From: Membranipora membranacea
Lineage: Eukaryota > Bryozoa > Gymnolaemata > Cheilostomatida > Membraniporidae
DNA: 64,000 nucleotides
Assembly (NCBI GenBank): GCA_914767715.1
Contig: OU612065.1
Location: 32,116,001-32,180,000 of the forward strand
Direction of reading: 5' to 3'
The translations under genes were made by a program, and so were the position numbers. The notes beneath the pieces are model-generated. The model had not been told where the DNA came from. It ran no database searches and saw only the letters and a program-made list of their open reading frames with translations. This document shows, piece after piece, positions 1-13,328 of the stretch. Every line of letters starts with the position of its first letter. Positions within the stretch are counted from its first letter, which is position 1.

Positions 1-1717
1 GTGTACTGGTCAGTTGGCAGATTCCGTGAGTTTCTGTGGCACAAGCTGGAAGGTCATAAATCAGCTGACCGACCTGAGACAAAGAACGGCAGCAAATACC
101 CTGTGTCTAACAGATCATAGCTGATAAAAGACAGGTTATGACACCAGGTCTGAGATGAAGCACTTATTAATTTATCTTTGTAACAGGTTGTCTCCCTAAG
201 TACATAATATAAAATGATTAATATTGATCTTATGCTCAACTTTTAATAAGCCAATGCTGACTTAAATATGAACACTATTTTAATATTTATGTAGCAACAG
301 AAAAGAGCATCTTTTATAATCATAAATTTCAGCTTACGTTTGTTCCAGAGAGTTAACTACCTATTTGTGATATTGTATGGACATGATTACCAGCCGGTGT
401 CTATAACCTAGGCGGGAAGTTGACTCTAAATGACAGAACATGACATAAAATATGATCAGTATCGGTAATTTCTGGGACGTATTTTACAGTAGATTGATCA
501 TTGAGTGTTTTAAAATTGAAGAAAAGATTTTGATGAAAAATCAATAGAAGATTTCCCCATTTCAAGTAGACTGGATTCAGTCCAAAAACTTTGAGTTATC
601 TACTCAGGTTGGGTTTGATGCTTTGAACAGACAACTCCTCACAACAACAAACCTAGACCCATCAGTGTTACTGATTTTGGATATCAGAATTTTGGGTTTG
701 AGCACCACCGGATGCATTGTATTTCTATGGAAAAGTGAACACCTTCCTTAACTATTAAACTTGCTAGCTCAGTTCTCACAGGCATTTAGGTACAGTAGTT
801 TATGTCGAGTCCAGTTGTTTTGAAAATGTTATTCTGAAGATTGGAGTTTTAAAATTGAAGATTGTTCTATTTTCTCTGAAGAGATTGAAGACAGCATTGT
901 GTGCAGGGAGCCCCATTTCTTGCTCTGAATTATAAATGTTTAAAACAAGCATCACTGTCATAACGTCTGACAATTACGAATAGTATTGTATATAAAATGA
1001 GTTGGGACAATATTTAGATATTCTCCCTGCATTGAAAATTCAAAGCTTAATTTAAAAACAATATCTTGAATACAGTTTGATATAAAAAACAAATAGCGGA
1101 ACATATGAAATGCCATGAAACCAGTGTTCATCAAATGACCAAAAATATAATATAAACCACAACACTGAGGAGAAGGAGGGAAAGATAGATGATGGCTATG
1201 AAAATTCTCAACTAAAACTTTGGATTGTGATCAACCATTGGCGGGAAAGCAAAAAAAGATAGATTTGGAAGCCTTGAATATACTACATACCTAAAAATTT
1301 GATTGGTAGCAACAAGTAGAAAATCAGAAGTTGGCTGACATCAAAGGATTAGAATGTCATAAAAACATTCACCAGAAACTGATACAATTTCACTGCTTGA
1401 ACCTCTAGTTGATTTTTTATGGATAACAAAGCATAAAACTATGTACCTGCAGTATATCATCAATATAAATTTAATCATTGGCTTATATTTGAATTTTGTT
1501 GAGCAGTGATATCACATCAAAAAGAGGCTATGTGTAATCTAGATCGGCCACAGTGACAGTAAACATAAAAACTATAACAAATCAAAGTTTCCATAATATA
1601 TTTTGGCATCAGATACCTGATCACTGATTGGATATACGTTGTGATACCCATGACCTACTTTTTGAGACCTGTAACCTTATTGGTTAGTTTATATATGACC
1701 TAATTTTGATGACCTTA
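1..1717. other. Intergenic, no gene seen
   Basis: Downstream flank of the iRhom gene. Only short AT-rich open frames occur here, with no recognisable protein and no run of splice-compatible exons. A GTTGTCTCCC motif lies at about 188-197, one of several in the window. The 3' UTR and poly(A) site of iRhom must lie in the right part of this stretch, but I could not place them with confidence. Confidence 0.6.
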
Positions 1718-4700
1718 CTACTGATTCTCAATCTCCCATTCAAATTTAGTTTCTGTGGCCTCCACTTCCACGCCCATATTCTCGCAAAAGTCATCTTTGA
1801 ATGGTACACAGTTTATATATCTGCACCCCTTACATTCTCTTATAGGAGTGACATAAAACACTATGAACAGTACAACGTAGAGCACGACGACGAGGACTAT
1901 ACAAGTCACTTTTATGATCAGTTTACGTTTTCGATCCTCTGATCCGAATGTCACATATGGAATAAGAGCGAAGGAGAGCAAAATGCCGAACACAAATCCA
2001 AACATGTGGGCGTAGTTATCGATCCACGGCAGCAAACCTAAAAGCAAATGCGTGAAGTTGAGGCAGATAACGTTGTGCCAGGTATCCAGCTACCTTCACT
2101 ATACTTGGATGTTTAAATTCCAGCTAGAAGATTTAAGGCGCTTATGAAAGAGATGGCCATGGAGGGAATAGGTTGGTAAAACATATTTTAGATTTGCAAA
2201 ATTGCCCTTCTTTGACTGATGTTTGTATCGACAAAGGCTGTTTTATATTTGTAGTTTGAAGGCTGTAAACTGGGATTATCCTGAAGCTGAACAAAAGAGT
2301 CTAATTTTCATCTATACTCATTTATCTGGAGCCCAAAATACAAAGGATATTCTTCACATTCTGCAGTAGCCTAATCTATCAAGCCTTTAGCTTCTAACAA
2401 TTCACTTTTGTGGGAAGATATCAGTTTTGACAATTCAAAATAGTGCTATCTACCTTAAAGTGATAGTGTCTAGTATCATTCTAGAGTTCTCAGACGAATT
2501 GAGAACTTTTTTTTCTTCAACTGATTTTCAATCTAAGCTGGGTTGAGAATATACTATTGAGGTACTATTGTCCCGATAGTGTTAACCTAATAGTACTTTT
2601 CTTGTACCTTTTTTTATCATATGTTGAGTGACAATCAGTTGATGCTTAGCCACAGGCTGTTTATGGACCTATATAGATTCTGAGAATTCTAGAATGATCC
2701 TTTCTTTCTCAATAGCTTATGAGAACATAATAATATGTAGCTGATGACTCACCGAGTATAAATAAGAAAGCCGTGAATCCTCCGACTTTACCCAGAGATT
2801 TACCGGGTGATTCTATAAGCTGCCACGACTGAATAACTTCTACCCAAAGTGTAGATAAAATGCCAAACTGTGATCCAGCGGGCCCGACCTGTAATAAGGG
2901 CAAATTGACTGTAGAATGACATCTAGCGTATTCTAATGAAGTGTAAATTACGAAAGTCACAGTACCGAGATCTAAACATTAGTGGGGTTATTTTGTTAAT
3001 CACATGAGATGAATAACATAACTGTTTACTTACTCCAATCTCGGACTAGGAACAGACATTTCCACCCATCTCTACCCACCTTTGACTGTTCTGGAAGGAC
3101 AATCAAACGCCAGATCAAACCAAATAATTAATAGGAACTGAAAAGTATCCATATACCTCTTAGGAGATCCTGGATGGAAATTTCAGATTATTTGCACGCA
3201 CCTCAACATGATAAGGCAGGAATATGGCACTAGCGAGATTTCCTCCGAGTCCAGCTCCGAGATATATAATAGCTACACGCATTCCACCGGCTAACTTCTC
3301 CATATCTCTCATAATAAGAGCCTGGAATACTATTGTCAGCAGTAAGTGGAACACTCTGCAACAAAAATATCATTAGTATAATAGCATCATCTGTCTTGGC
3401 TGTCCATTTGCAATTTGTGACACAAATCGTAATTGGAAAGCATCTTCAAGGGTATTCCGCAAAATAATATTCTATGAATAATGGAATATTCAGAGAAATT
3501 ATCCAAGAGAGCTCAATATGACGGTGTTTATTTCGGAGTAATAAGGCGGACAACTCCAACCTTCTCTTCTTGAATAAAATCAAAACTCAAAATATCACTG
3601 TAATAGTCTACAGTGTTACTGTCATAGAGTTTCTAATAGCTCTATGTAATCTTGACTAATAAGGAAGCTTTTTACTCGTGAGATTGATTTAAAAGTGACA
3701 CACAATGTTTACAGATATTACCTGCTAATTGTAACGTCTCAGACTAATAATCTACATACCCAGCATGCAGAAATAGAGATAACCATAGTCTATAAAACTG
3801 ATCGGGATGATCCTCATCTAGAAAGTTTATCAATCCGCAAACTTTCCCTAGACATTTCACCTGTCAATAGAAAATGAGAGAGAGACTAAATTAAATGATA
3901 TGATAAGGTGATCGCAATAACTTCAAATCAGCGAATAGAGAACTACAATTCTTAGCACATTTTTAAGCCTGCCCATCAGAGCTTCTGACTCAGCATTGTT
4001 CAAACAGCTGTTATTTAATATAACCAAGCGAGAATTGTTCTGTAGTGATTCCGTTTCATCTGCTAGCAGTGCGGAAATCCAAATTCTGACAAAATTCGTT
4101 CACCATTTTGACAAATTAGATTGGTAAAAAATTCTCTCAAAATTGGTATGCTAAGTGAATACATGCGTAGTGATTTAATTCACTCTCTATCGATCAGAGA
4201 TATACATGCGATAGTATATCACGTGACCAGTGTGTTCTTCATAGAGTTATTATATATAGCATATATTGTATATATTGTATATATAGTATATATAGTGTAT
4301 ATAGTATTTTAAGTATGTATAGTATATTAGTATATTTAGTATATAATAACTCTATGGTGTTATACCTGCGAGCAGAGAGTAGCGTTCTCGTGGAAGTATC
4401 CTTTCTTAGCCTGACAATGTTCCTCTGTTAACATCTGACATTCTCCCTTCACCCCGATACAGCAGGGTCGTGATAAGATATTACACGACATGTGGTCGTC
4501 TATACCGGGTGTGAACGTACCATTGTGATTCTTCTTACATACCTGTCAATGTGAATGATTCATTGAGGTATGCAGTGTAGGTGAAGTGAACATTTTTATC
4601 CGGTCACGACAATAATTTGGTGGACCTTTATAGGTCATCGAATAAACTATAATGATAACCTAAAAGTTACTGATTAAAATGGGTAATACTAATACTTCGA

Positions 4701-7700
4701 TTCTATCTGTTCATAATTTTGTGAATAACATGCAATTGACAATACTATAGTTAGCTATTTACATTAAACAGGTTTCATTGTTTTCTCACCCAAGCAGCAA
4801 AGGGTATTTCATTGGTTATGGTGGTCGTAAGCGTTCAACCTTGATCTTGATTGAGGGTAGTTTTTTTCTGATATCAAGGCTCTGTTCGCAATCTTGCTAA
4901 TTAAGTACCGAGATATGCTTGTCCTAGCTTTAATTAGCTTTGCCATGTGGCTCACTTTAAGTTGTAAAAGAAAATCAGTGGGCTGCTGGCAAGGAGACTT
5001 ATACACCTCAAGACAATTTAATTATGAGACTGTAGTGTGGTTGCTCCTGTGATAACCAGTTTAAAGCCTGAACAGAGAGGAGAGAAGAGAGGAGACTACT
5101 TACAGGCCACTGAGTAATGTCAGTAGTCGACCATTCATTGCCTTTAGGTGACACACACCACGATGGATCCTGTCCGCATACTTTACCCACATCCCAGTTA
5201 GCTCTCAGTGCCTACAAAAATGAAATGTTCAGAGGATTAAATATAAATGCTTATTACAAAACAGTACCTTTGGCAGGTCCAATCAGTATCATGGTAGTAT
5301 TTGCAATTCAGCTAATGAGACACTGTAGGACCATGGTAGAACATCCTGTTGCTTGGTGGTCTGAGATACTAGCCAATGTAGCCATGCTTTGCATCAAACG
5401 AAAAGAAGAAAACCCTTTCAGTCAGTGTTGCAGAATTTCGTTTTCAATTCATCAATGATTATCCCGCCCGAATGCAGTTCCTGGTAAGATCGAATCGATC
5501 TATATAATACTGATCAGATAGCTGGGAAAATTCCTATTTGAGTTGCATTATGGGAATGCAACAGATATGCCAATTTCCAGCAGAGCTATATAATAACACT
5601 CACATTACAGTCAGCCCTAGAGGACTGATAACAGCCGCTGTTATCTGTATATATACAGCATACTGAGTCTGCCTCTCTACGACGTATCTTCTCATGTAAG
5701 TCATCGATGTTAGGATCCTTCCTCATACACGGCGCATACTTAGCTCCCAGGTGTATCAAATCCATCTATTAAAAATAATAATATAAAGAATTAAATGATA
5801 CTCATAGCGTAATGTTAGAAGTTGAGAGGCTATATATATTTGTAGAAGCTGATTTTCTATCTCAATGTGTCCATTTCTAAAAATGGAAATATTGAGTATA
5901 TGAGCAATCGTCGAAAGGGAGATGGGGGATGGGTCAGCAATAAAAATGTGTCTGTAGTCAATTGATCTCACCAGTTACCCTCAACTTGAAATATTATGTG
6001 CTGGGCAAAAATTCCCGCCGAAATTTCATTTTTTATTTGTGAAAAAAGCCCTGCTTTAATTTACCAACTTCATTCAGTCTAGAACAAGAGAGGGCAGACA
6101 GTTTTAGGGCAGGTCTTGCTCACAAGCTTGAGAATATTCTATTAAAACAAACGATTCAGCTCATAGTAATATTTGGTGTGCACTGACCTGCCTAGGTCCA
6201 ATCCAGAAGTTTTCTGGTTCAGTAAATCCGATAGTTTGAGGATACAGCGCTGTGACCAGTACATCCTGCTTCTCCACCTTCTTACCGACTCCGATAGGAG
6301 CAATCCCGAACACGGACACTGATACTATGAACACAACAATCTGTACAAACGTTACCCAGTATGTAAAATATGGCCTGAAAATAGAAAGCGCAAAAACATA
6401 TATTATGGAATAGACATTGATTGAGTTTTATCCCTGAGATGACTAAGAATGGAATTATACATTCTCCGAGAAATGTTTAAGGAGGGGGCTACAGCCGAAT
6501 CTGGCAGCATGTAGAGATCAGAAATAAACATCAGTGTACTATTTTTACATCATTTCAGATCTTTGTAGTGCATTCACTACCTTTGTCAAGAATAAAAATA
6601 ACAGCAAGCAGAATTCAGTAGTGTCATCGCAGAATGCAACATACCTATGGTCATCGAAATTGTCTAGTTGATCCTTAAGATTTCCCTCAGCATTGTGATC
6701 CTTAAGCTCTCGGTGGAAAAGCCTTCCAATTATTCCCTCCCCCAGACGTCTCTTCTCTTGGCCTTTCTCTGTGTGGAAATTAGCAATGTAATTAACTTGC
6801 AAGATTGAAGCAACAATGTAGTAATAATGGGTGTTAGGACTTAATCGGCACTCGTCCAGAATCTATAAATCTATATGTATGTAAAGTTCCATTATTTGAA
6901 TTTTGTTTCAGGTATAACACCCACTTCATCCAAAATCAGACTGATTTAAGTGATTAGAGCATTTGACACTCTAGAGTCTAGAGCATTGCTCATTATCCGG
7001 GATAAGAAATATAGGGAGTTGTCTACATACAACAATATGAATTATGATTAGGGACAAATCTTACAACAATTAAAACTATCAATGTGGCTGCGAAAGAGGA
7101 AGCAGGTAGGTGTTAACTCCCTGGAGGATGTCAGTAGACTATTAGGGAATGTCATAATATCATAACACATTTCCTACACAAATTATGATTACTTCAATTT
7201 ACCGGAAACCAATCAACTGTAGGTTAACAAATCCAAGTAAACTTAGACAGTGTTAAGGCGCAAGGTGATAATCATTCTAATATGCTCGGGCCGGAATTTA
7301 GAAGAAATGGTAGGGGAGACAAAAGTCTGAGACGACTTCGAAGCATCACCAGGAGGGGTGCTGTAAACTCTTCCCCAGGCAATTGAAGCATATAATAAGC
7401 AACGGAAATCACAGAGGAGCTGATTTTGACATAGATTATTCAGTTATAGTGTTTTTAGCCAACTGTATTTAGCTTTCTAGGGGAGACAGTGCTTCCCTGC
7501 CTCCCCTAAAACTACGGGCCTGTATACGACCAGGAAGTGTTAGGCGTGAGACTTACTCAGAACAACATTGGTGACATCATCGATAATACGAGTCGGGAAT
7601 CTGAAGTCAGGCTCATCTAGGCCAAGGTTCACCCCAGGAGTGCCGGGCTTAGCAAGGGGTTTAGCTACCCCAGCTCTCCAACCCGCCATAGGTCGACTGG

Positions 7701-10700
7701 AAACATAAAGTATGTGTGAGCAATTGAATGTGAGGAAGAGAATGCTTAACCTGTATGTCACAGCAGGTTATGTGTTTCACGTTAAGGAAGCAAGTTATGG
7801 GCTTAAAATTGAAAATTTGAATAAGATAAGGCTGATCTATTAAGATATTTGAAGCAGTCAAAATGCTGTTTGGTGAATATATTACTACTTACTGCCTAAC
7901 TGCCCACAATAATAATAACTACAGAGCAATTAGATAATCAAGTTACATTGTAGCTATTTATTACCTAATAGTCTATTAATCTATTTCTTTTTAATTGTTA
8001 AAACATAAACAGGCGATATACCTATAACTATATACCTATAATTAAGATGCTTCCCATAAACGGTGGCATTAAATCCAGGGCTGGCCAATCTAGGAACAAG
8101 TTAACATATACACCATATTTACTGTGTCGTTGACCGCCTTGAATAACAAATGTGTGGATGATTAAAACCTACGTGTCTATATCAGGCATATGTGTGGGGA
8201 TAATAGGAGGTAAGGTTGTGGCCATAGCTCCAGCAGCACTTATCTCCATATGAGAGGTCGCCCTCAGATCTAACGCTGACGTTCCGTGACTTTTATTGTC
8301 AAAAAATACCTGTCAAACATGGAAAAACACTACCTGTAAGTGTACTACACAGTTATGTGTATGTTTATACTAATGATATTTGATCTGGATGAAAATAGTT
8401 GTGAGGATCAGTTTCATTTTGATCAGAATCAATCATAGCCAAAGAGTTGAGTTTCATGTTTCCTGAATCCGATTTGGCTGGATGCCATACAGCAAATTCC
8501 TGCAGAAAATCTTAGTGTGAAAAGGTAGAGAGATGTTGGAATTGATAAAATAACACTTCATAAAATCTGCTCAATTTTGAGTCAAGTGGGTCGTTGTGCG
8601 GTGTGCCAGTGTGGATCAAGTTCCAGGCAATAGCATTAAACCTCCAGATCAAGGCTTGACTCAGTCATGACTTAAGAAATTGACAAGAATCTATCCTACG
8701 CCTTGTTTGAGTCAAGTTTAACCAATCAGTAGGCAAGTTATTTAAGGTGTGATGATTAAATGGATGATATAATATCATGTATATGTAATATATAACATAA
8801 TATAACTACCTCATCATCTAGACTATCTTCCTCCTCTAGTATAGGCTCTGCTGCCCGGTTATGTATGTCGAGATAATCACCGTCAGGTATATCTCCTACA
8901 CTAGGAGGGGGTAAACTCCGGCTCTGTGCGCTGTACAGGTGTGATCTCGGCTTACCCGGACTCTTAAATCCCTAAATTATGAAATATCGAACATTTAAAC
9001 TCATGTATTATAAATAAAGTAAGCTGCCTCTAACAGTAGATGGGTATGGTGCCTAGGCTAAAACGGTAAGGGACTGAGTACTTAGCAATTTTTTCAACAT
9101 CAGGTCGAAGCTGACATACTTGCCTTTAGCTTGGACAATTGTCATATCTGATCAAAGTATGGTTATACTTAGCCTGTTTTGACAAGCTTTGTTTGGTGGG
9201 GAGGGGGGGATCTATACTGGAAATACTGAAAGTGATCAACTCGGGGCTCTCCTACGGCTAACCTCTCACAGATTGTCAGCTCCTAGATTTCAACATTTCC
9301 ACTTATTTTTTTAGTAATTATTCTTATGGCAGTAAAACATTTCAGCCAATCTGAAAACGGGGTAGAAGCAATAGCTCATATTATGTCCATGTTTGGTAAA
9401 CCAATAAATATCTTTATTTAGACTCACCAGAACCTGGGAGATACCATCCAGAGCTATCCGAGCCACTGAGTCTTTCTTATGGAGAGTCCGTCGCCTTGTA
9501 CCCATAGAGGATCTAGTCACAGCGCTGGACTGAGACATCTGTCTGTGGAAATTGTCGGGCTCATCATACGCGCCCCCTGTCTGCCTGTAGGCTGTACCTA
9601 GTAAGAATAGAGGTTAGATAAGTCCCGTATACCACAAGATAAATAAAAAACCTGTATCAGTGACTCACTGCATCAAAAAGCTGAAACATGAAGCAAACGG
9701 CGACATGGACACCTAACTCACATCTATTGGTGAATGGATCGGTTAGGGGTGTGCAGAGGACAGGAAATTCTAGAAAGTCAGGCCTAATGAGTAACACTGT
9801 TAAGGCTATATTGTGACCCGCAAAAGCTTCTGTATCATCACTTATATCAACTAAGGCCTATTATAATAATAGTGCCTTGGGTATAAAATTTTTAAATCGG
9901 TTAAATTAGCCCAATTTCAATGAAATAGTATTTTGTTCAAAAAAATTCAGCAAGTAGGCACTGCATAATCTTATAATCAAAGGCTCATAAAATATAAATT
10001 TATCCAAATTATTGAGACAATGTTAGCCAAGTTGAAAATTAATATTTTCCTGGTATATGAAGCCGCGAATTTGACTTTGTCTCTAAATTTAACTCTGTGT
10101 GTATTCTTGTCTTGTAGGGTAAAGTGCGATATCAACCTATGAGTTAGTGAAGGGAATGCTACCAACTAAACCTGAACAACCCTAACCCAGAACCCACAAC
10201 AAATGCATCACTACTTACTCAGAAAATTATTGGATTGAACTGGATCACCAAAAATAAAATATAAACACATTTCATTAACTCCATACAGTATAGAATGCAG
10301 CATAATGGAAACAAACTCATTGTGGATGGTAAAACTAGAGAAGATAATCAACAACTAATATATATATTCATTGGCAAGCCACAGTTCCAGCTATTACACC
10401 AGCGCCATACATGCAGTGAAACCAAATTTGATTGAGAGTCCAGCTTATATCACTATAATAATATACATAGCCTCTGGGGAAAGAAAATAGGCGAATCCTA
10501 CCCTAACTATTTCATACTTGATAGAAACAGTTAATAAGGTGTACCACTCAATCAGTATCAGAGTATACTTTTATCTCAGTCAGACACTGCCGATGGCAGT
10601 CCAAAGTTATGAGAGTAAGCCACGTATGTTTAGCAACTCAATATAATAGGACCACAAAGTCAAGCATGCCACTTCATTCAGCAAACGACATAAAGGGAAC

Positions 10701-11667
10701 TGATACACAACAGCCGAGGTATACAGTATACAGAGAGAGTAATGACGAATGCATATCAGGGTGCTATGTTACCTGGTTGTTCGCTAATCGACCTGCTCAC
10801 TTGTGGCGGATCGATCACAAAATGAACACGTGGTTTGGTATCGACTGGGCTCGGCCATCGAAAACCAGACTCTGCCATACACAATTATAGTATTGAATCA
10901 GATGAAATGACCATTGAAAAATGTAGACCTGTGGATGTCAGTGGTATGGTCATCTCTATACACAATGCACCATGATAACTTTATCGAAGAATCCAAATTG
11001 CTGCAGACATTAAATGGCTGTTGGGATTTTTGAGATAGATTCTCCTTAAAGGTTTACTAGTTCGAGCACTTCTAGAGAAGACTAACAGCGCATAAGATTA
11101 CAAGATTTCTAAATCAGACTGTTCAAACAGCTGATAAATATCTATAATTTAGTCTGATTACCCCCTTGTTGTGGGCTAGCTTACCAGGACGGTGTAGAGG
11201 GTCCCTGGGGGTGGGTGTCGGTGCGTGAGAATCATCCTGCTCCAGCTGTTCCCTGCACTTTTTACTGACGTTACGCCCCATGAGCAGACTGCCTCCATGG
11301 AAGGCCGCTCTCCTCTGTAACCACATATTAGTAGCGCTGTCTGGTCCATCTGCAGGGTCTGAGAGACCAAGAAATGCTCCAGCTCCCTGACTCATTTGCC
11401 TAAATAAATAGATACTTTTGTACAATGAGTGTGAAATGTGGCAGTTGATGATAGTACCTGATATAGGCATGTAGTATACCAAAGCATAGCCTAATAAAAT
11501 TGAGAATAAAAGTTTAATATTTTCATAGAATCTTTAATCCAGTTCACTCACCTTTTGAATTTATCTACTCGACTCTCCGCCCGTTTCAGTGTCCTGTTTG
11601 GGTTAGGATTTGGGTTGCCTTGATTAGTCGGCACTGTATCATACGAGTTAGATCGAGACCAAGGCAT
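1718..11667 (-). CDS. RHBDF1/2-like (iRhom): Inactive rhomboid protein (iRhom/RHBDF family), 15 exons, 802 aa
   Basis: Coding exons on the minus strand, 5' to 3': 11667-11552, 11399-11185, 9597-9428, 8971-8810, 8309-8173, 7696-7557, 6768-6645, 6374-6188, 5765-5604, 5211-5104, 4542-4366, 3860-3760, 3355-3202, 2888-2753, 2037-1718. All introns are GT-AG, phases join and the coding length is 2409. Residues 1-355 are a Ser/Arg-rich cytoplasmic tail; TM1 is about 357-382 (YFTYWVTF...GIAPIG); a cysteine-rich luminal iRhom homology domain follows ([21 protein letters not shown]-like [18 protein letters not shown]); the rhomboid core runs from about 580 ([15 protein letters not shown]) through [11 protein letters not shown] to the C-terminus. 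The active-site GxSG is GPAG (653-656), so the nucleophilic serine is absent, while the TM6 histidine (WIDNYAH, 707) is kept. Known family role: ER/Golgi pseudoproteases controlling ADAM17 maturation and EGF-family ligand fate. The start is the first ATG in its exon; the frame stays open to an acceptor at 11683, so an upstream coding exon is possible. Confidence 0.97.
4240..4356. mobile_element. Small MITE sharing ends with the 60.4-62.5 kb foldback element
   Basis: This AT-rich 117-bp element in an iRhom intron (3861-4365) begins CATAGAGTTATTATATA and ends with the reverse complement. The same terminal inverted repeat bounds the large foldback element at 60421-62548. Flanks are GTGTTCTT on the left and GTGTTATA on the right, six of eight positions equal, as expected for a decayed 8-bp target duplication. 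The interior is mostly TATATAGTATATA-like sequence with no coding capacity. Confidence 0.6.
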
Positions 11668-13328
11668 CTTCGAGGTCGATGTCTGAACTACAGATAAAGC
11701 AGCAGGACAAAATATTATCAAAATATGAATTATATAGATTAAAAGCCGACAGCAGTCATCGTGACCAAAAGTACTATAATGTCAGAGTATCTTTGTGGTT
11801 CTATCAGCCACATCAGAGGCAAATCAATCAATCGATTGAAGACGATATCTTTAGTGTCTTTTACTCAAGTGCAGAGCAGATCTTGACCACCAGTGCGCAA
11901 ACAAAATTGAACTGGCAGTAGTTAGTAAGACAAAAGCATAATGAATGTGTACCTATTACTGAGCCTTTCATTTCATCGAGAGCTAATACCAAGGAGTCAC
12001 AGCCTGTAGGCTGTACATGGGACAGCTTAGGCCTATCAACTATGAGCTTGTAATTGGGACTCATTCAGCCTGAGCTGGGCAGGCGAGGCACTTGCATTCG
12101 TCACATAAGTTCATTGTGTTAAGGGGACATATGCCCACCTACTTACTTATTCACCTAATTTTATGTTCTGTAGTGTTACTGTAGTAAAAGTTAGAATCAT
12201 ACTACTTATTATTAGGTAGTAAATATAATAATAGATGTAAATAGTACTACAAACCAATCAGTTGTAAGTGAGATGACTATTAGAATAACTGAGAATCCAG
12301 CTTTACTGAGAGCAATGGAAGTAAGGTCTCTGTCAGCAACAAAAGTGAGATCATCACCAGTCAGCAGGTCATCTACAAAATTCCCACACAACAATTTACT
12401 CATTAAGCAGCCTGAAATCTGAGGTCGGTTGTGGGTTTGTGTGGACTTCATGGATCTCCCCATTTAAAAATCTAGGAACTACACCTCAAAATCTCAGACT
12501 ATAGATCATTATGACCAGCGAGTATAGTTTTTTGCAGTTGTGAACTACTTCCGCTGTGGAAAAAAAAGGGACAAAATTTGCTCCACAAGGGGCTTAGATT
12601 CTCCTTTTGCTGGGTAGGTTGAGGGAAACCTCAGATAATCTTCATACCAAGGAGTAACAGGGTTACTGTTGTTACTCCTTGTTCATACCAATCGACAAAT
12701 TGGCATGCAATTTTTTATATTTAAGGTTAAATCCACAGGTCTACTCCAAAACCTGGAATTTTGGCAATGTTTGACTGCCCCCTTGAGTTTTTGTTTTATG
12801 TCATCTCATAAGACACACCACATACTACTTGTTTTTTTTTGCAAAATATCAATCAATAAAAATGATGATAGGAAGTCACTGAATGGGATAGGGGACAGGG
12901 AGTTCATTGGTTGATACTTCAGTCACTTTTCTATAGAACATCTATCTGCAATCAGACTTTTCTTAGTGAGGCCTATACTATCTATGGTAATAATGATGAT
13001 GTAGTTAGTGGTCTCAACCAACCACCTATGTCATTGCATGTAAGGTTAACACTGGCTAGACCTAATAAGGAAGTCTTCCCCTGCAATTTTAGAAACAGTA
13101 GCCAACAGTATAGAGGCCATGTCTGATTGTTCCTCATTGTGACTCCTTTAACTGGTGTTTTTGCATAGTTGAGTTGCTGACTGGGTAAGTTAAATATTGC
13201 TTGGTCATCAGATCCGAAATTGTGTGGGTAGTGGTAGCAATATGTATTGTTTCAAATGCTATTGACAGAAAGAACTTCATCACATCGCATAGGATTAAAT
13301 ACAGATGCAGTAACACAAGAGGGCAGGT
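11668..13328. promoter_or_regulatory. Divergent intergenic region between iRhom and BORCS6
   Basis: The 1.66 kb between the two start codons must contain both 5' UTRs and promoters; no TATA-like element could be assigned. It also holds two minus-strand open frames described separately: a possible extra 5' iRhom exon (12064 down to about 11950) and a small open frame at 12212-12463. A tract of poly-T/poly-A-rich sequence lies around 12830. Confidence 0.5.
12212..12463 (-). CDS. Possible small hydrophobic-tailed protein, 83 aa (weak)
   Basis: An uninterrupted minus-strand frame starts with ATG at 12463 in a TTTAAATGG context and ends at a run of TAA stops. The first half is polar; the C-terminal ~28 residues are strongly hydrophobic (SVILIVISL, FVVLFTSIIIFTT), which would suit a tail anchor. 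I recognise no family. It lies between the divergent iRhom and BORCS6 genes. A 252-bp open frame in AT-rich DNA can occur by chance, and it could equally be non-coding or part of an upstream iRhom transcript, so the call is tentative. Confidence 0.2.
   Translation of the reverse strand: MGRSMKSTQTHNRPQISGCLMSKLLCGNFVDDLLTGDDLTFVADRDLTSIALSKAGFSVILIVISLTTDWFVVLFTSIIIFTT

Noticed and set aside
10609-10890. 93-codon plus-strand frame in an iRhom intron
   Set aside because: Antisense to iRhom, no match, no start or splice support.
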